Numbered from the stretch's first letter, positions 8,418-15,618 are shown. The stretch is DNA of 64,000 nt from Pseudoalteromonas sp. EB27 (GCF_001974875.1 NZ_MTQD01000007.1:124001-188000), one strand, 5' to 3'. The notes: a model not told the origin generated them from the sequence alone. Numbers and translations are program-made.

Positions 8418-8519
8418 CTCTAGTAAGTTGCTTAAATGGACAAAACAACAGCTGGCTTTTTACTCGTTCCTCGTTAATTTTGGCCAGCTACTTTATTGCC
8501 GCTTAGCAAACCGTTATGT
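8418..8519 (+). other. attC-like integron recombination site 1
   Basis: About 100 bp with attC structure between the TIR gene and the next gene. The left end CTCTAGTAAG is a degenerate RYYYAAC. The right end is GTTATGT (8513-8519), matching GTTRRRY except one base. Near the ends, GTTGCTTAAATGG (8428-8440) faces CCGCTTAGCAAAC, which can pair with bulges. The central arms AGCTGGC (8450-8456) and GCCAGCT (8483-8489) are perfectly complementary, and the next gene starts within 20 bp of the right end, as cassettes do. Confidence 0.7.
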
Positions 8520-8534
8520 TTACGGAGATGTTTG

Positions 8535-9221
8535 GTGAAAAATATACCTAAATTGGTATTCATAATATTAGTGCTAAGTATTTTGTTAATGCTTAAATCG
8601 AGTAACGAACCATTTTTATTTAACAGCCAATTTCCTATATTCAATCAATTTCCTATCGGTAATAGTATTGTATTGAATATTTCATTAGGTCTTTTTGTTA
8701 GTGCTTTATTTTACTACTTTACAGTGTTTATTCCCGACTACCGTAAACGTAAAATTATTAAGAACAATTACCTAAATCAATACAAACACTTTAAACAGAA
8801 CATGATTAGTCACTTTTTAAGTGCGTGTGAAACATCTTATCCGTCAGACTTGGTAGACACCTTATTAGACCAAAAAGAATTTAAAAGTTACTTCTCGCTG
8901 AAAGCAACAGATTCAGAAGATAAGTGGCATGTTGTTTTGAATAAAATGGATCATGAACTTTTAGAAATTATGCTACTAGAATTTGAGGCTTTTAAAGAAA
9001 GTACAGGCTACGTTCTAAATAATATTGAGTTTAATCAACCAGAATCATTTGAATTTTTCCATCACTTTAATAAGCAAATTGTTTTATTAAAAAACATCAC
9101 TGATGATTACGATGAAATAAAATCATTTAGTAGGTTTTTGTGGTCACTATTCGCAGGTTGGTGCTGGATTGAAGGTTATGCTGAAAAAGATAGATTTCAA
9201 GAAATGATAGACAGCATATAA
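8535..9221 (+). CDS. Two-TM membrane protein of unknown function (integron cassette)
   Basis: A 228-residue protein from a GTG start at 8535, chosen because GGAG sits 7 bases upstream; the frame is open further 5' but that part runs through the attC-like site. Two hydrophobic segments lie near residues 5-22 (LVFIILVLSILLML) and 42-63 (VLNISLGLFVSALFYYFTV), followed by a basic turn (DYRKRK) and about 160 soluble, acidic, helical residues. This should place the large C-terminal part in the cytoplasm. No domain was recognised. Position right after an attC-like site and ahead of another marks it as a gene cassette. A membrane-anchored layout like this is seen in several phage-defence effectors, but nothing here shows that function. 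Confidence 0.7.
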   Translation: MKNIPKLVFIILVLSILLMLKSSNEPFLFNSQFPIFNQFPIGNSIVLNISLGLFVSALFYYFTVFIPDYRKRKIIKNNYLNQYKHFKQNMISHFLSACETSYPSDLVDTLLDQKEFKSYFSLKATDSEDKWHVVLNKMDHELLEIMLLEFEAFKESTGYVLNNIEFNQPESFEFFHHFNKQIVLLKNITDDYDEIKSFSRFLWSLFAGWCWIEGYAEKDRFQEMIDSI

Positions 9222-9225
9222 GAAA

Positions 9226-9328
9226 ACATAATAAGGCATTTAAACAGAAGTTGCTCCTCACCCGTTTTAGTGGACACCTCCTCAACATTTTAGCCAACAT
9301 TTTTTTGCCCATTATTAGGGCGTTACCA
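9226..9328 (+). other. Degenerate attC-like site 2
   Basis: Directly after the two-TM gene. The left end (ACATAATAAGGCATTTAAACAG) keeps the usual spacing of an attC left arm with AAT in place of AAC, and the right end reads TTAGGGCGTTACC. Pairing between arms is much weaker than in sites 1 and 3, so this is either a decayed site or a looser structural variant. Confidence 0.4.
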
Positions 9329-9501
9329 CTGTCTGCAATTGGCACTTAGCAGCCATAAATATGCGAATCAAACATCAACAAAAAGGTAAGCAAATGAGGT
9401 CGCCTTTGCTAATTTCTATTTAAATGACAGCAAGTCGCACTTTGCTGAAGCGTGCTGTGAGCGAGAACCAGTCATTGAGTGAGTAATTAATTAATGACTA
9501 C

Positions 9502-9642
9502 TTCCCCCCTTTTTTATATGTTCAAATAACCCATCATAAGCATAATATATATAGCTAGCAATAACTTATGCTTTTTGCTATTAATAGAAGCTAATAAAAT
9601 AAGGACGTTTTCGCTTAAAAATAGAGAAAGAGTCCTCTGATA
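9502..9642 (+). repeat. 141-bp direct repeat, copy A
   Basis: Matches 14572-14712 at a constant offset of 5070 bases. Counted by eye, 85 of 100 positions agree between 9541-9640 and 14611-14710 with no gaps. It ends with a hairpin, AGGACGTTTTC / GAAAGAGTCCT, just before the DUF4177-like gene. Similarity appears to fade before about 9502, although weaker resemblance (GAGCGAGAACC) extends upstream. Confidence 0.8.
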
Positions 9643-9669
9643 AAGCATTTATATTTAAAGGAGTGTTAC

Positions 9670-9846
9670 ATGGAGTATAAGTTTATTGCAGTTTCTCAAA
9701 TCTGGGCTACAGGTGGTATGTTAAATAGAGCAAACGCTAAAGCAAACGAGTTGGCAAGAGATGGGTGGGTGTTATCAAAAATGGAAAAAGGCTTTAGTGG
9801 TTTTTTATTTGCAACTTTATATCTAGCCTTTGAGCGTAAAATTTAA
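9670..9846 (+). CDS. DUF4177-like small protein (58 aa)
   Basis: A 58-residue ORF with ATG at 9670 and TAA at 9844-9846, preceded by a perfect AAAGGAG ribosome-binding site. The sequence has the pattern of DUF4177-type small proteins: an N-terminal strand EYKFIAVSQ, a helix with AKANELARDGW, a strand and a final hydrophobic strand FLFATLYLAFERK. The function of this family is unknown. It begins immediately after repeat copy A, and about 3 bases after its stop an attC-like left end (TAACAAGCGACTAAG) appears, so it may be a cassette with a damaged recombination site. Confidence 0.7.
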   Translation: MEYKFIAVSQIWATGGMLNRANAKANELARDGWVLSKMEKGFSGFLFATLYLAFERKI

Positions 9847-10060
9847 ATATAACAAGCGACTAAGGTTTCGATTATCCGATCATGGCACATAGCCCCCTTC
9901 GGATATAAAGTATTTTATCCACTAAACACATACTCCAAACCACTATAAAGTGTAATTTATATCTTGCTCTTTTTTAAAGTTTGGTAAATGGCTCTAGGTG
10001 GAGTTAGCTAATTTGCTACCAGATGAAGTTAACTGTAGTGAAAACCCTAAGAAGTTAAGT

Positions 10061-10954
10061 CTATTTTGAAAGGGGATTGCTTTTTATCCATTCTTTCAAG
10101 TGGTCAATGAAGTTCCTAACTATTATCGATTGGTTTTTCCTAGACGGATATAATAGGTTAATTGAAATTGATGGGTCACACTCCCAATCTTCTAAAATAA
10201 CCTTTAAGCGCCCTTTTTCAACACGTTCTTTAATATGCCAATCTGACAAGAGTGCAATACCATGATCTAATTCCACCATACCCAAAACGCTGTCCCCTAA
10301 GCTAGAAGAAAAGCTGGGGTTTAACTTAACTGTTTTTCGTTCACTTTCTCTAATGAATGACCAGTTAGTTTCATTCCCAACGGTTAATAAACTATGATCA
10401 GTTAAATATTCAGGTGATTGTGGTACTCCTTTTTTTTCTAAATAACTCGGCGTTGCACATAATATTCTCTTTGTATCAGATAGCTTTTGACCAATTAATG
10501 ATGAATCTCGCGAAGGGCCATGTCTAATTGCCAAATCAACACCTTGTTCAGTTAAATTAACTAAACTATCTGTAGAAATGATTTCAATATTAACTTGCGG
10601 GTAACTTTCTAAAAAGCTGCTAATCACAGGTAATAGATAGCTTTGTGTAAAAGAAGCTGACGCAGTTATTTTTATTTTTCCTTTTAACGTATTTGTTGGG
10701 TCGAGGTCATGTTCAATCTCATCGCTAATACTTAAAAGTCTTTGCGCATGGTTATATAGCTTCTCACCCGTAAATGTCGGACTAAGGGTCCGTGTTGTTC
10801 TATAAAATAATTTAGCACTCAGTCTGTTTTCGAGCGCTATCAACCTTTTACTCACTGCTGCAGCCGTTAGGTTGTGAGCATCAGCAGCCATTCGAATAGA
10901 TTTAAGTTCAAAAATCGTACTGAATATCTTTAGTTCTTCTATTGAATCAATCAA
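10061..10954 (-). CDS. LysR-family transcriptional regulator
   Basis: A 297-residue LysR regulator. The N-terminal winged helix-turn-helix is clear (RMAADAHNLTAAAVSKRLIALE, about residues 21-42, with the conserved ENRLSAKLFYRTTR after it). The rest is a periplasmic-binding-protein-like effector domain (IKITASASFTQSYLLP onward). It is divergent from the MDR oxidoreductase gene with about 100 bp between starts, the usual layout for a LysR regulator and its target. In that gap TTATCAAC (10956-10963) and its complement GTTGATAA (11014-11021) form a widely spaced inverted repeat that could be a binding site. The likely inducer is an electrophile or quinone, judging by the neighbouring enzymes. Confidence 0.88.
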   Translation of the reverse strand: MIDSIEELKIFSTIFELKSIRMAADAHNLTAAAVSKRLIALENRLSAKLFYRTTRTLSPTFTGEKLYNHAQRLLSISDEIEHDLDPTNTLKGKIKITASASFTQSYLLPVISSFLESYPQVNIEIISTDSLVNLTEQGVDLAIRHGPSRDSSLIGQKLSDTKRILCATPSYLEKKGVPQSPEYLTDHSLLTVGNETNWSFIRESERKTVKLNPSFSSSLGDSVLGMVELDHGIALLSDWHIKERVEKGRLKVILEDWECDPSISINLLYPSRKNQSIIVRNFIDHLKEWIKSNPLSK

Positions 10955-11055
10955 ATTATCAACCTTTTGGAATTAATCATTAAACTTTTAGTGTGTTTTT
11001 GGTTGTTAATTATGTTGATAACATCACTTTCGTCAATAACAAAGAGGAAATTATT

Positions 11056-12048
11056 ATGAAAGCAATAGCTATTAATGGTCATGGTAACGTTAATGTTTTA
11101 CATGAAATCGAAGTTGATGCGCCAAAATCAAAACGCGGTCACGTCGTAATAGATGTAAAAGCGACAAGTGTTAACCCTGTTGATACTAAAATCCGTCAAG
11201 GCAGTGAAGGCACTGCTGGTATGACTTATCCAGCAATCCTTCACATGGATGTATCGGGCGTAATCAGTGAAGTAGGTGAAGGTGTAACTAACTTTAAAAT
11301 TGGTGATGAAGTATACGGTTGTGTCGGCGGTATCGTTGGCATTCCGGGTACTCTTGCAGATAAGGTTGAAGCTGACGCTGTATTATTAGCACATAAACCT
11401 AAAACGCTTAGCTTTGGTGAGGCGGCTAGCTTGCCTTTAGTAGCAATTACTGCATGGGAAGCAATTATTGGTCGAGCTGAAATCCAGCCGAGCGATAGAG
11501 TGTTGGTTCATGGTGGTACAGGTGGCGTAGGCCACATTGGCCTTCAGCTTGCAAAAGCACTAGGTGCACATGTTACAACGACTGTTGCAGATGAAGCTCG
11601 CGCAGAAATTGCAAAACAATTAGGCGCAGATGAAACGGTTCTATTCCCTACAGAAGAGCCAAAGGAATATGTTGAACGACTAACCAATGGTCAAGGCTTC
11701 GATACGGTATTTGATACAGTGGGCGGGCCCGTTTTACAAAACTCATTAATCGCTGCAAAACTGAAGGGGCATGTTATCTCTACAATTGGTTATGCTGATT
11801 ATAACTTAACTGAAATGCACTTTAAGGCTCTAAGATTAGACCTAGTATTTATGGCGATTTCAATTATTCATAACATCGATAGAGAGACTCACGGTGACAT
11901 TCTACGCCGACTTGCTGGGCTTGTAGATAAAGGTCAAGTTAAACCTCTTATCGATAGTGTTTTCCCTTTAACTTTACAAGGAGTTAAAGATGCTCACACT
12001 CGTCTAGAGTCAGGGTTAGCCACAGGTAAAATCGTAATCGAGCGTTAA
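11056..12048 (+). CDS. Zinc-independent MDR-family NADPH:quinone/enone oxidoreductase
   Basis: A medium-chain dehydrogenase/reductase of about 330 residues in the quinone oxidoreductase branch. The N-terminal GroES-like part has SVNPVDTKIRQG and the Rossmann part has VHGGTGGVGHIGLQLAKALG, the NADPH-binding AxxGxxG-type loop. The zinc ligands of alcohol dehydrogenases are absent, as expected for this branch. Such enzymes reduce quinones or alpha,beta-unsaturated carbonyls with NADPH. The frame is open upstream to 10993, but I chose the ATG at 11056, which follows AGAGGAAATTATT and gives the family start MKAIAINGHG. It is divergent from a LysR gene that probably controls it, and is followed by an ABM monooxygenase gene. 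Confidence 0.88.
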   Translation: MKAIAINGHGNVNVLHEIEVDAPKSKRGHVVIDVKATSVNPVDTKIRQGSEGTAGMTYPAILHMDVSGVISEVGEGVTNFKIGDEVYGCVGGIVGIPGTLADKVEADAVLLAHKPKTLSFGEAASLPLVAITAWEAIIGRAEIQPSDRVLVHGGTGGVGHIGLQLAKALGAHVTTTVADEARAEIAKQLGADETVLFPTEEPKEYVERLTNGQGFDTVFDTVGGPVLQNSLIAAKLKGHVISTIGYADYNLTEMHFKALRLDLVFMAISIIHNIDRETHGDILRRLAGLVDKGQVKPLIDSVFPLTLQGVKDAHTRLESGLATGKIVIER

Positions 12049-12109
12049 ATTTCTGCTATTTAATTAAAGGCTGTGTAAGCAGCCTTATAAACCAAGATAA
12101 AGGTTAAAA

Positions 12110-12409
12110 ATGGACAATGAAGTAATGATTGTTGTGGATATTCTATGTGAAACACAACATTACAGCACCGTATTAAATGCAATTTATGAATGTTCGAGTG
12201 ACAGTATTCTTGAAGATGGATGCGAGCGTTATGATGTTTTCCCTGATGTTAATGGGTCACAAAGAATCACATTAATTGAAATGTGGCGTGACATAGATAC
12301 TTTAGAGCAACATAAGATACTGCCTCATTATCTTCAATTACAAACGTCTTTAGAAGGTAGAGTGCTATCAGTCGATATTAAAGCAGCTCGTGTGTTTGAG
12401 GGCTTGTGA
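12110..12409 (+). CDS. Antibiotic biosynthesis monooxygenase (ABM/YgiN-like) domain protein
   Basis: A 99-residue single-domain protein of the dimeric alpha/beta-barrel ABM family, which includes the quinol monooxygenase YgiN. The pattern of a strand, a helix and LIEMWRDIDTLEQHKILPHY near residues 63-82 is typical: the conserved E-x-W followed by a His-containing helix end. It follows the MDR reductase by about 60 bp on the same strand, with a hairpin AAGGCTG/CAGCCTT (12067-12086) between them, so they are probably co-transcribed. In E. coli a YgiN homologue partners the MdaB quinone reductase, and an MdaB-like gene lies 1.3 kb downstream here. Confidence 0.82.
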   Translation: MDNEVMIVVDILCETQHYSTVLNAIYECSSDSILEDGCERYDVFPDVNGSQRITLIEMWRDIDTLEQHKILPHYLQLQTSLEGRVLSVDIKAARVFEGL

Positions 12410-12412
12410 TAA

Positions 12413-12782
12413 ATGAAATATCTTCGCATATCAGATATTAAAGCAAACTAAGATTTTGCTATGAGGGTCTAGGGTTGAAAGCTCTAAAAAGGAAAGGCTA
12501 CTTTGAAGCAAAGTTTTCTCTTATCTTTTAGCTGCGCAAGGTGATGAAAGCGCTCAAATTGAACTTACTTATAACTGGGAGCCTGAGTATCTAAATACAG
12601 GGAGAAACCTCGGTCATATAGCCTACAGAGTTGAAAATATATACGAGACATGCGCTCATTTACAGGAACTAGGCATTGAAGTAAATCGACTTCCTCAAGA
12701 CGGTCAAATGGTTTTTTTACGCTCTGCGGATAATATTTCCGTCGAGTTGTTACATGCAGGTGAGCCGCTACCAAAAAACTGA
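12413..12782 (+). pseudogene. Decayed glyoxalase I / VOC family gene (gloA-like)
   Basis: Reading three frames together gives a nearly complete lactoylglutathione lyase-like protein. It starts at the ATG at 12413 (MKYLRISDIKAN), meets a stop, resumes in another frame as CYEGLGLKALKRKGYFEAKF, is interrupted again after SLIF, and continues as LAAQGDESAQIELTYNW to the TGA at 12780. The later part is intact and family-like (LGHIAYRVENI, VELLHAGEPLP). The N-terminal metal ligand region (normally LHTMIRV) has lost bases, and at least two frameshifts are present. Sequencing error could explain one but hardly all three lesions. The gene sits among other detoxification genes, so the block once included methylglyoxal removal. 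Confidence 0.8.
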
Positions 12783-12833
12783 GACTTGAGCTCCAATGCC
12801 TAACAATGAAAGTTTGTAGCTTATTTTACAAGT

Positions 12834-12849
12834 AACCGACAAATCGGTT
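12834..12849. promoter_or_regulatory. Palindrome resembling a TetR-family operator
   Basis: AACCGA CAAA TCGGTT is an inverted repeat of 6-bp arms with 4 bases between, about 27 bp ahead of the DJ-1-like gene. ACCGAC...TCGGT palindromes are common operators of TetR-type regulators. No TetR gene other than betI (50.8 kb) is in the window, so the regulator would be encoded elsewhere. Confidence 0.5.
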
Positions 12850-12875
12850 GGTTTAATTTATATGAGAAAGATAGT

Positions 12876-13610
12876 ATGAAAATTTTATTATTAATGACAC
12901 TAGTTTTCGCGGCTCCAAGTTTTGCTGCGGATAAAATCCTTTTCGTACTGACTAGCCACAATAAAATGGGTTCGTTAGATATGAAAACTGGCTTTTGGTT
13001 AGGTGAGTTAACACATCCTTATTACGTCCTTGCTGATGCAGGCTTTGAAGTTGATGTTGCTAGTATTGATGGTGGAATGGCCCCAATAGACCCTAAAAGT
13101 CTAGATTTTTCAGATGAAAACAATGCTAGGTTTATAAATGATAAAAAGCTCATGGCTTCAATTATAAATACTAAAGCGATGGAAGATGTAAACAGTGAAG
13201 ATTATCAAGCAGTAGTTTATGTAGGCGGTCACGGTACCATGTGGGACTTCTCGAACAATGAACGTATCAATAAATTAACTGTTTCAATATATGAGCGAGG
13301 CGGTATTGTAAGCGCGATTTGTCATGGCCCAGCAGCTCTTACAGACGTAAAGCTTAGTAACGGACAATACCTCGTTAAAGGAAAAAAATTAGCTGCATTT
13401 ACTAACGAGGAAGAGTCAAATGTAGGGCTAACAGAAGTTGTTCCTTTCTCACTACAGGATACATTAATGTCCAAAGGTGCAAAGCACATTTATGGTGCTG
13501 CATGGACGGTAAACGTTGTGAATGATAGGCGAGTTATTACTGGTCAAAACCCGCAATCAGCTCGTAAAGTGGGCGAAGAGATTCTAACTGGATTAAAAGG
13601 CATCAAATAG
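12876..13610 (+). CDS. Periplasmic DJ-1/PfpI (Hsp31-like) family protein
   Basis: A 244-residue class I glutamine-amidotransferase-like protein. The nucleophile elbow is AICHGPAAL with Cys149 followed by His150, and the conserved Glu is likely Glu44 in WLGELTHPY, the pattern of Hsp31-type DJ-1 proteins (chaperone, glyoxalase III or deglycase activities). Unlike most relatives it has a signal peptide (residues 1-18, ending APSFA), so it should act in the periplasm. It stands downstream of a glyoxalase pseudogene and a TetR-type palindrome, and upstream of an MdaB-like reductase, which fits a role against reactive carbonyls. The exact activity cannot be told from sequence. Confidence 0.85.
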   Translation: MKILLLMTLVFAAPSFAADKILFVLTSHNKMGSLDMKTGFWLGELTHPYYVLADAGFEVDVASIDGGMAPIDPKSLDFSDENNARFINDKKLMASIINTKAMEDVNSEDYQAVVYVGGHGTMWDFSNNERINKLTVSIYERGGIVSAICHGPAALTDVKLSNGQYLVKGKKLAAFTNEEESNVGLTEVVPFSLQDTLMSKGAKHIYGAAWTVNVVNDRRVITGQNPQSARKVGEEILTGLKGIK

Positions 13611-13683
13611 GCATTTAATGTCAGACACTTATCAATTCAAGGTTTTTAAGTGAATTTCAATAAAGAATGGGTAGTAGTACATA

Positions 13684-14295
13684 GTGAAAAATATCTTAAT
13701 TTTAAATGGCGGTAAATGTTTCGCTCACTCTAAAGGTGAGCTTAACAATTCGCTCACAGCCTTTGCTGAAAGCTTCTTTGTACAAAGTAACTGTAATGTT
13801 CGTAACACAACTATTGATAAAGGATATGATGTCGATGAAGAAATTTCTAAATGGCTGTGGGCTGACTTGGTAATCTTTCAAATGCCCGCATGGTGGATGG
13901 GGCCTCCTTGGACTGTGAAAAAGTACATGGATGAGGTGTTTACCAAAGGGCACGGTAAGTTATATGAAAGCGACGGTAGGTCTAGAAGTGATATTTCAAA
14001 GCAGTATGGATCTGGAGGCTTACTTCACGGTAAAAAATACATGCTTTCTGTCACGTGGAATGCCCCAATAAATGCGTTCATTGATAGTGAGCAGTTTTTT
14101 GAGGGGACTGGGGTAGATGGTGTGTATTTACCCGTGCATAAAGCAAATCAGTTTTTAGGAATGAAGCCACTAGAAACTTTTGTTTGTAGCGATGTTATAA
14201 AAAATCCCCAAATAAAAGCCGATATGGAGCGATATAAACTACATTTAGGGGCAGCCTTAAGATCTGATTTATCATTGTTAAGTATTTGTATATAG
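13684..14295 (+). CDS. mdaB: MdaB-like NAD(P)H quinone oxidoreductase (flavodoxin fold)
   Basis: A 203-residue flavodoxin-like reductase. Recognisable parts are ILNGGKCFAHSKGELN near the N-terminus (FMN phosphate loop), VIFQMPAWWMGPPWTVKKY at about residues 63-81 and SVTWNAPINAF at about 121-131, all typical of MdaB, which reduces quinones by two electrons with NADPH. The start codon is GTG at 13684, without a strong ribosome-binding site (ATTCAATAAAGAATGGGTAG-like upstream), so expression may be low or coupled. A hairpin with AAAACACC / GGTGTTTT (14324-14355) follows the stop. In this block the gene complements the ABM and MDR enzymes in quinone handling. Confidence 0.88.
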   Translation: MKNILILNGGKCFAHSKGELNNSLTAFAESFFVQSNCNVRNTTIDKGYDVDEEISKWLWADLVIFQMPAWWMGPPWTVKKYMDEVFTKGHGKLYESDGRSRSDISKQYGSGGLLHGKKYMLSVTWNAPINAFIDSEQFFEGTGVDGVYLPVHKANQFLGMKPLETFVCSDVIKNPQIKADMERYKLHLGAALRSDLSLLSICI

Positions 14296-14323
14296 CTCTA
14301 CTCTATGGACCTTATGCCTCATA

Positions 14324-14355
14324 AAAACACCTTGTTCTTACGTACATGGTGTTTT
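14324..14355 (+). terminator. Possible terminator after mdaB
   Basis: AAAACACC pairs with GGTGTTTT across a 16-base spacer, ending in TTTT. The long loop makes this weaker than a classic intrinsic terminator, but it lies 28 bp after the stop codon. Confidence 0.45.
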
Positions 14356-14480
14356 ACCTAGATAGTCAGCTGATTACAGCTCTGTTGAAGGTTACCAATG
14401 GCCGCCCAATAACTTTCAGAAAGAGTAAAAGAAGGTTTTGCTTTAAAAAAACGTGGGGTGTAAGCGAGTGCTATGTGAAT

Positions 14481-14518
14481 GTCCGCTTCTGGCACTGAGC
14501 CGAACTTTGGCACAGAGC
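14481..14518 (+). repeat. 38-bp dispersed repeat, copy 1
   Basis: Agrees with 15684-15721 at 36 of 38 positions; the last 29 are identical. The motif starts GTCCGCT and contains two TGGCAC words. A looser relative (GTCTGC...TGGCACTTAGCAG) is at 9331-9351. All three lie at cassette edges. Confidence 0.75.
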
Positions 14519-14571
14519 GATAACCGACCATTCAGGTGAGTCGTCATTAACTTAGTAAGAATAAGTGAAAA

Positions 14572-14712
14572 CCTCCCTCTTTTTCACATAGTAAAATAAC
14601 CTTTCCTAAGCTTAATATTTATAGCTGGCAATAACTTACACTATTTGCTATTAATAGAAACTCATACAATAAGGACGTTTTCGCGCTAAAAAAGGGAAAG
14701 TGTCCTCTGATA
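14572..14712 (+). repeat. 141-bp direct repeat, copy B
   Basis: Partner of the copy at 9502-9642. Both copies end at the same place (GTCCTCTGATA), after which the two sequences diverge into different small cassettes. The hairpin near the end has arms AGGACGTTTTC (14671-14681) and GAAAGTGTCCT. The two copies bracket 5 kb that includes the LysR-to-mdaB block. Confidence 0.8.
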
Positions 14713-14729
14713 GAGTTGTTAGGTTGCAT

Positions 14730-15014
14730 ATGAGCACTGAGATTGAACCAATGTATGTTGATTGTGGCGAACATGGTAAGCGAGTTGCAGCCGTCGTCTG
14801 TTGCCATTTGTTGAAACCAGAAGGTGTACCTGTAGGCTTTATTGGAAACTCTAGCGAACCTAATGACCTTCAAGCGTGGTGTTCCAAATGTGAAGCCTTG
14901 TTTGATGAAGAAGATGGTATGACTGAGAAGTTTCGAGCCTTTAATAAAATGTCAGTTGTGTGTGTCAATTGTTATGAAACATCAGCTGATTATCACAGCG
15001 TCGAGGCTCAATAG
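14730..15014 (+). CDS. Cys-rich, zinc-ribbon-like small protein (integron cassette)
   Basis: A 94-residue protein with ordered Cys/His motifs: VDCGEHG near residue 12, VVCCH at about 22-26, WCSKC at about 50-54 and VVCVNCY at about 77-83. The spacing suggests two zinc-binding sites. Homologue-like proteins starting MYVDC.EHG are often found as lone hypothetical genes, and I do not know their function. I chose the ATG at 14730, which lies 5 bases after GTTAGGT (14718-14724), a perfect GTTRRRY cassette boundary; the frame upstream runs into repeat B. An attC-like site follows the stop by 20 bp, so this is a cassette. Confidence 0.75.
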   Translation: MSTEIEPMYVDCGEHGKRVAAVVCCHLLKPEGVPVGFIGNSSEPNDLQAWCSKCEALFDEEDGMTEKFRAFNKMSVVCVNCYETSADYHSVEAQ

Positions 15015-15033
15015 TGTTTGTTGTAGACCAGCA

Positions 15034-15108
15034 ACCTAACAAGCCAAGTCAGCGGGAATTTTACTCGCTGAAAAACGCTCTTAAAATCCCCTGCTTGGGG
15101 CGTTAGCA
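15034..15108 (+). other. attC-like integron recombination site 3 (best preserved)
   Basis: Left end ACCTAAC (15034-15040) fits RYYYAAC exactly. The right end GTTAGCA (15102-15108) shares GTTAG with the expected complement. The arms CCAAGTCAGCGGGAATTTTA and TAAAATCCCCTGCTTGG pair with a few bulged bases on one side, the hallmark of attC. The next gene starts at 15112, four bases after the right end. Confidence 0.8.
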
Positions 15109-15111
15109 GCC

Positions 15112-15618
15112 ATGAAGATCCCAGCATTTTTAGTTATTTTTTTCTTCTCTATGGAAATTAGTGCGGAAAAATTTGGGAATTGGGAATATTTTATTCCTCA
15201 GAATAGCCGCTTTTCGCTCAATCCCATTGATAACGGGTTATATCTGCAATTTTTCGGAGAGATTACTTTCAATGCTAAAATCGTCGCAACGATAAATGAA
15301 AATGGCGAAGCTTATATTCTGGCGGCGATTCCACCTGACGAAATAATCCGGTTGTTGCCGTCAAGGAAAATTGGAAATATTCAGTTGCCTAAATATATTC
15401 AATTGTTAAATAACGAAGAAATGTTATCGTCTCTGAACATGATTAAATATGAAAACGCAAAAAATTCAAAAATCATTATAGGTAGCGCAAAAGTTACAAT
15501 AACTAGTTTACAAAGTGGAGCTGATTGTGGTGTCGCCAATTTTTTTGCCTTTAATAATTCAATCACCAATCTCGAGTATTACAAAAGCTATGAGGTTGTT
15601 AAAAGCCCGAGCTACTAA
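15112..15618 (+). CDS. Secreted protein of unknown function (integron cassette)
   Basis: A 168-residue protein with a short signal peptide (MKIPAFLVIFFFSMEISA, likely cleaved after residue 18). The mature part has many alternating hydrophobic residues and is probably beta-rich (GLYLQFFGEITFNAKIVATI, SKIIIGSAKVTIT). Single Cys in the mature part (SGADCGVANFF). No family recognised. The ATG comes 4 bases after an attC-like right end, so it is the first gene of its cassette. After the stop, CTACTAACAAAACGATGAAGACGG resembles the left arm of another attC, but the right arm is not found. Confidence 0.65.
   Translation: MKIPAFLVIFFFSMEISAEKFGNWEYFIPQNSRFSLNPIDNGLYLQFFGEITFNAKIVATINENGEAYILAAIPPDEIIRLLPSRKIGNIQLPKYIQLLNNEEMLSSLNMIKYENAKNSKIIIGSAKVTITSLQSGADCGVANFFAFNNSITNLEYYKSYEVVKSPSY

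Noticed and set aside
7703..9221. TIR gene and two-TM gene as one operon-like defence system
   Set aside because: An attC-like site separates them, so they are independent cassettes whose adjacency may be accidental.
9502..14712. The 141-bp repeats as true attC sites
   Set aside because: Their length fits the upper attC range and they end in a hairpin, but outer arms do not show RYYYAAC/GTTRRRY pairs in copy A, so I list them only as repeats.
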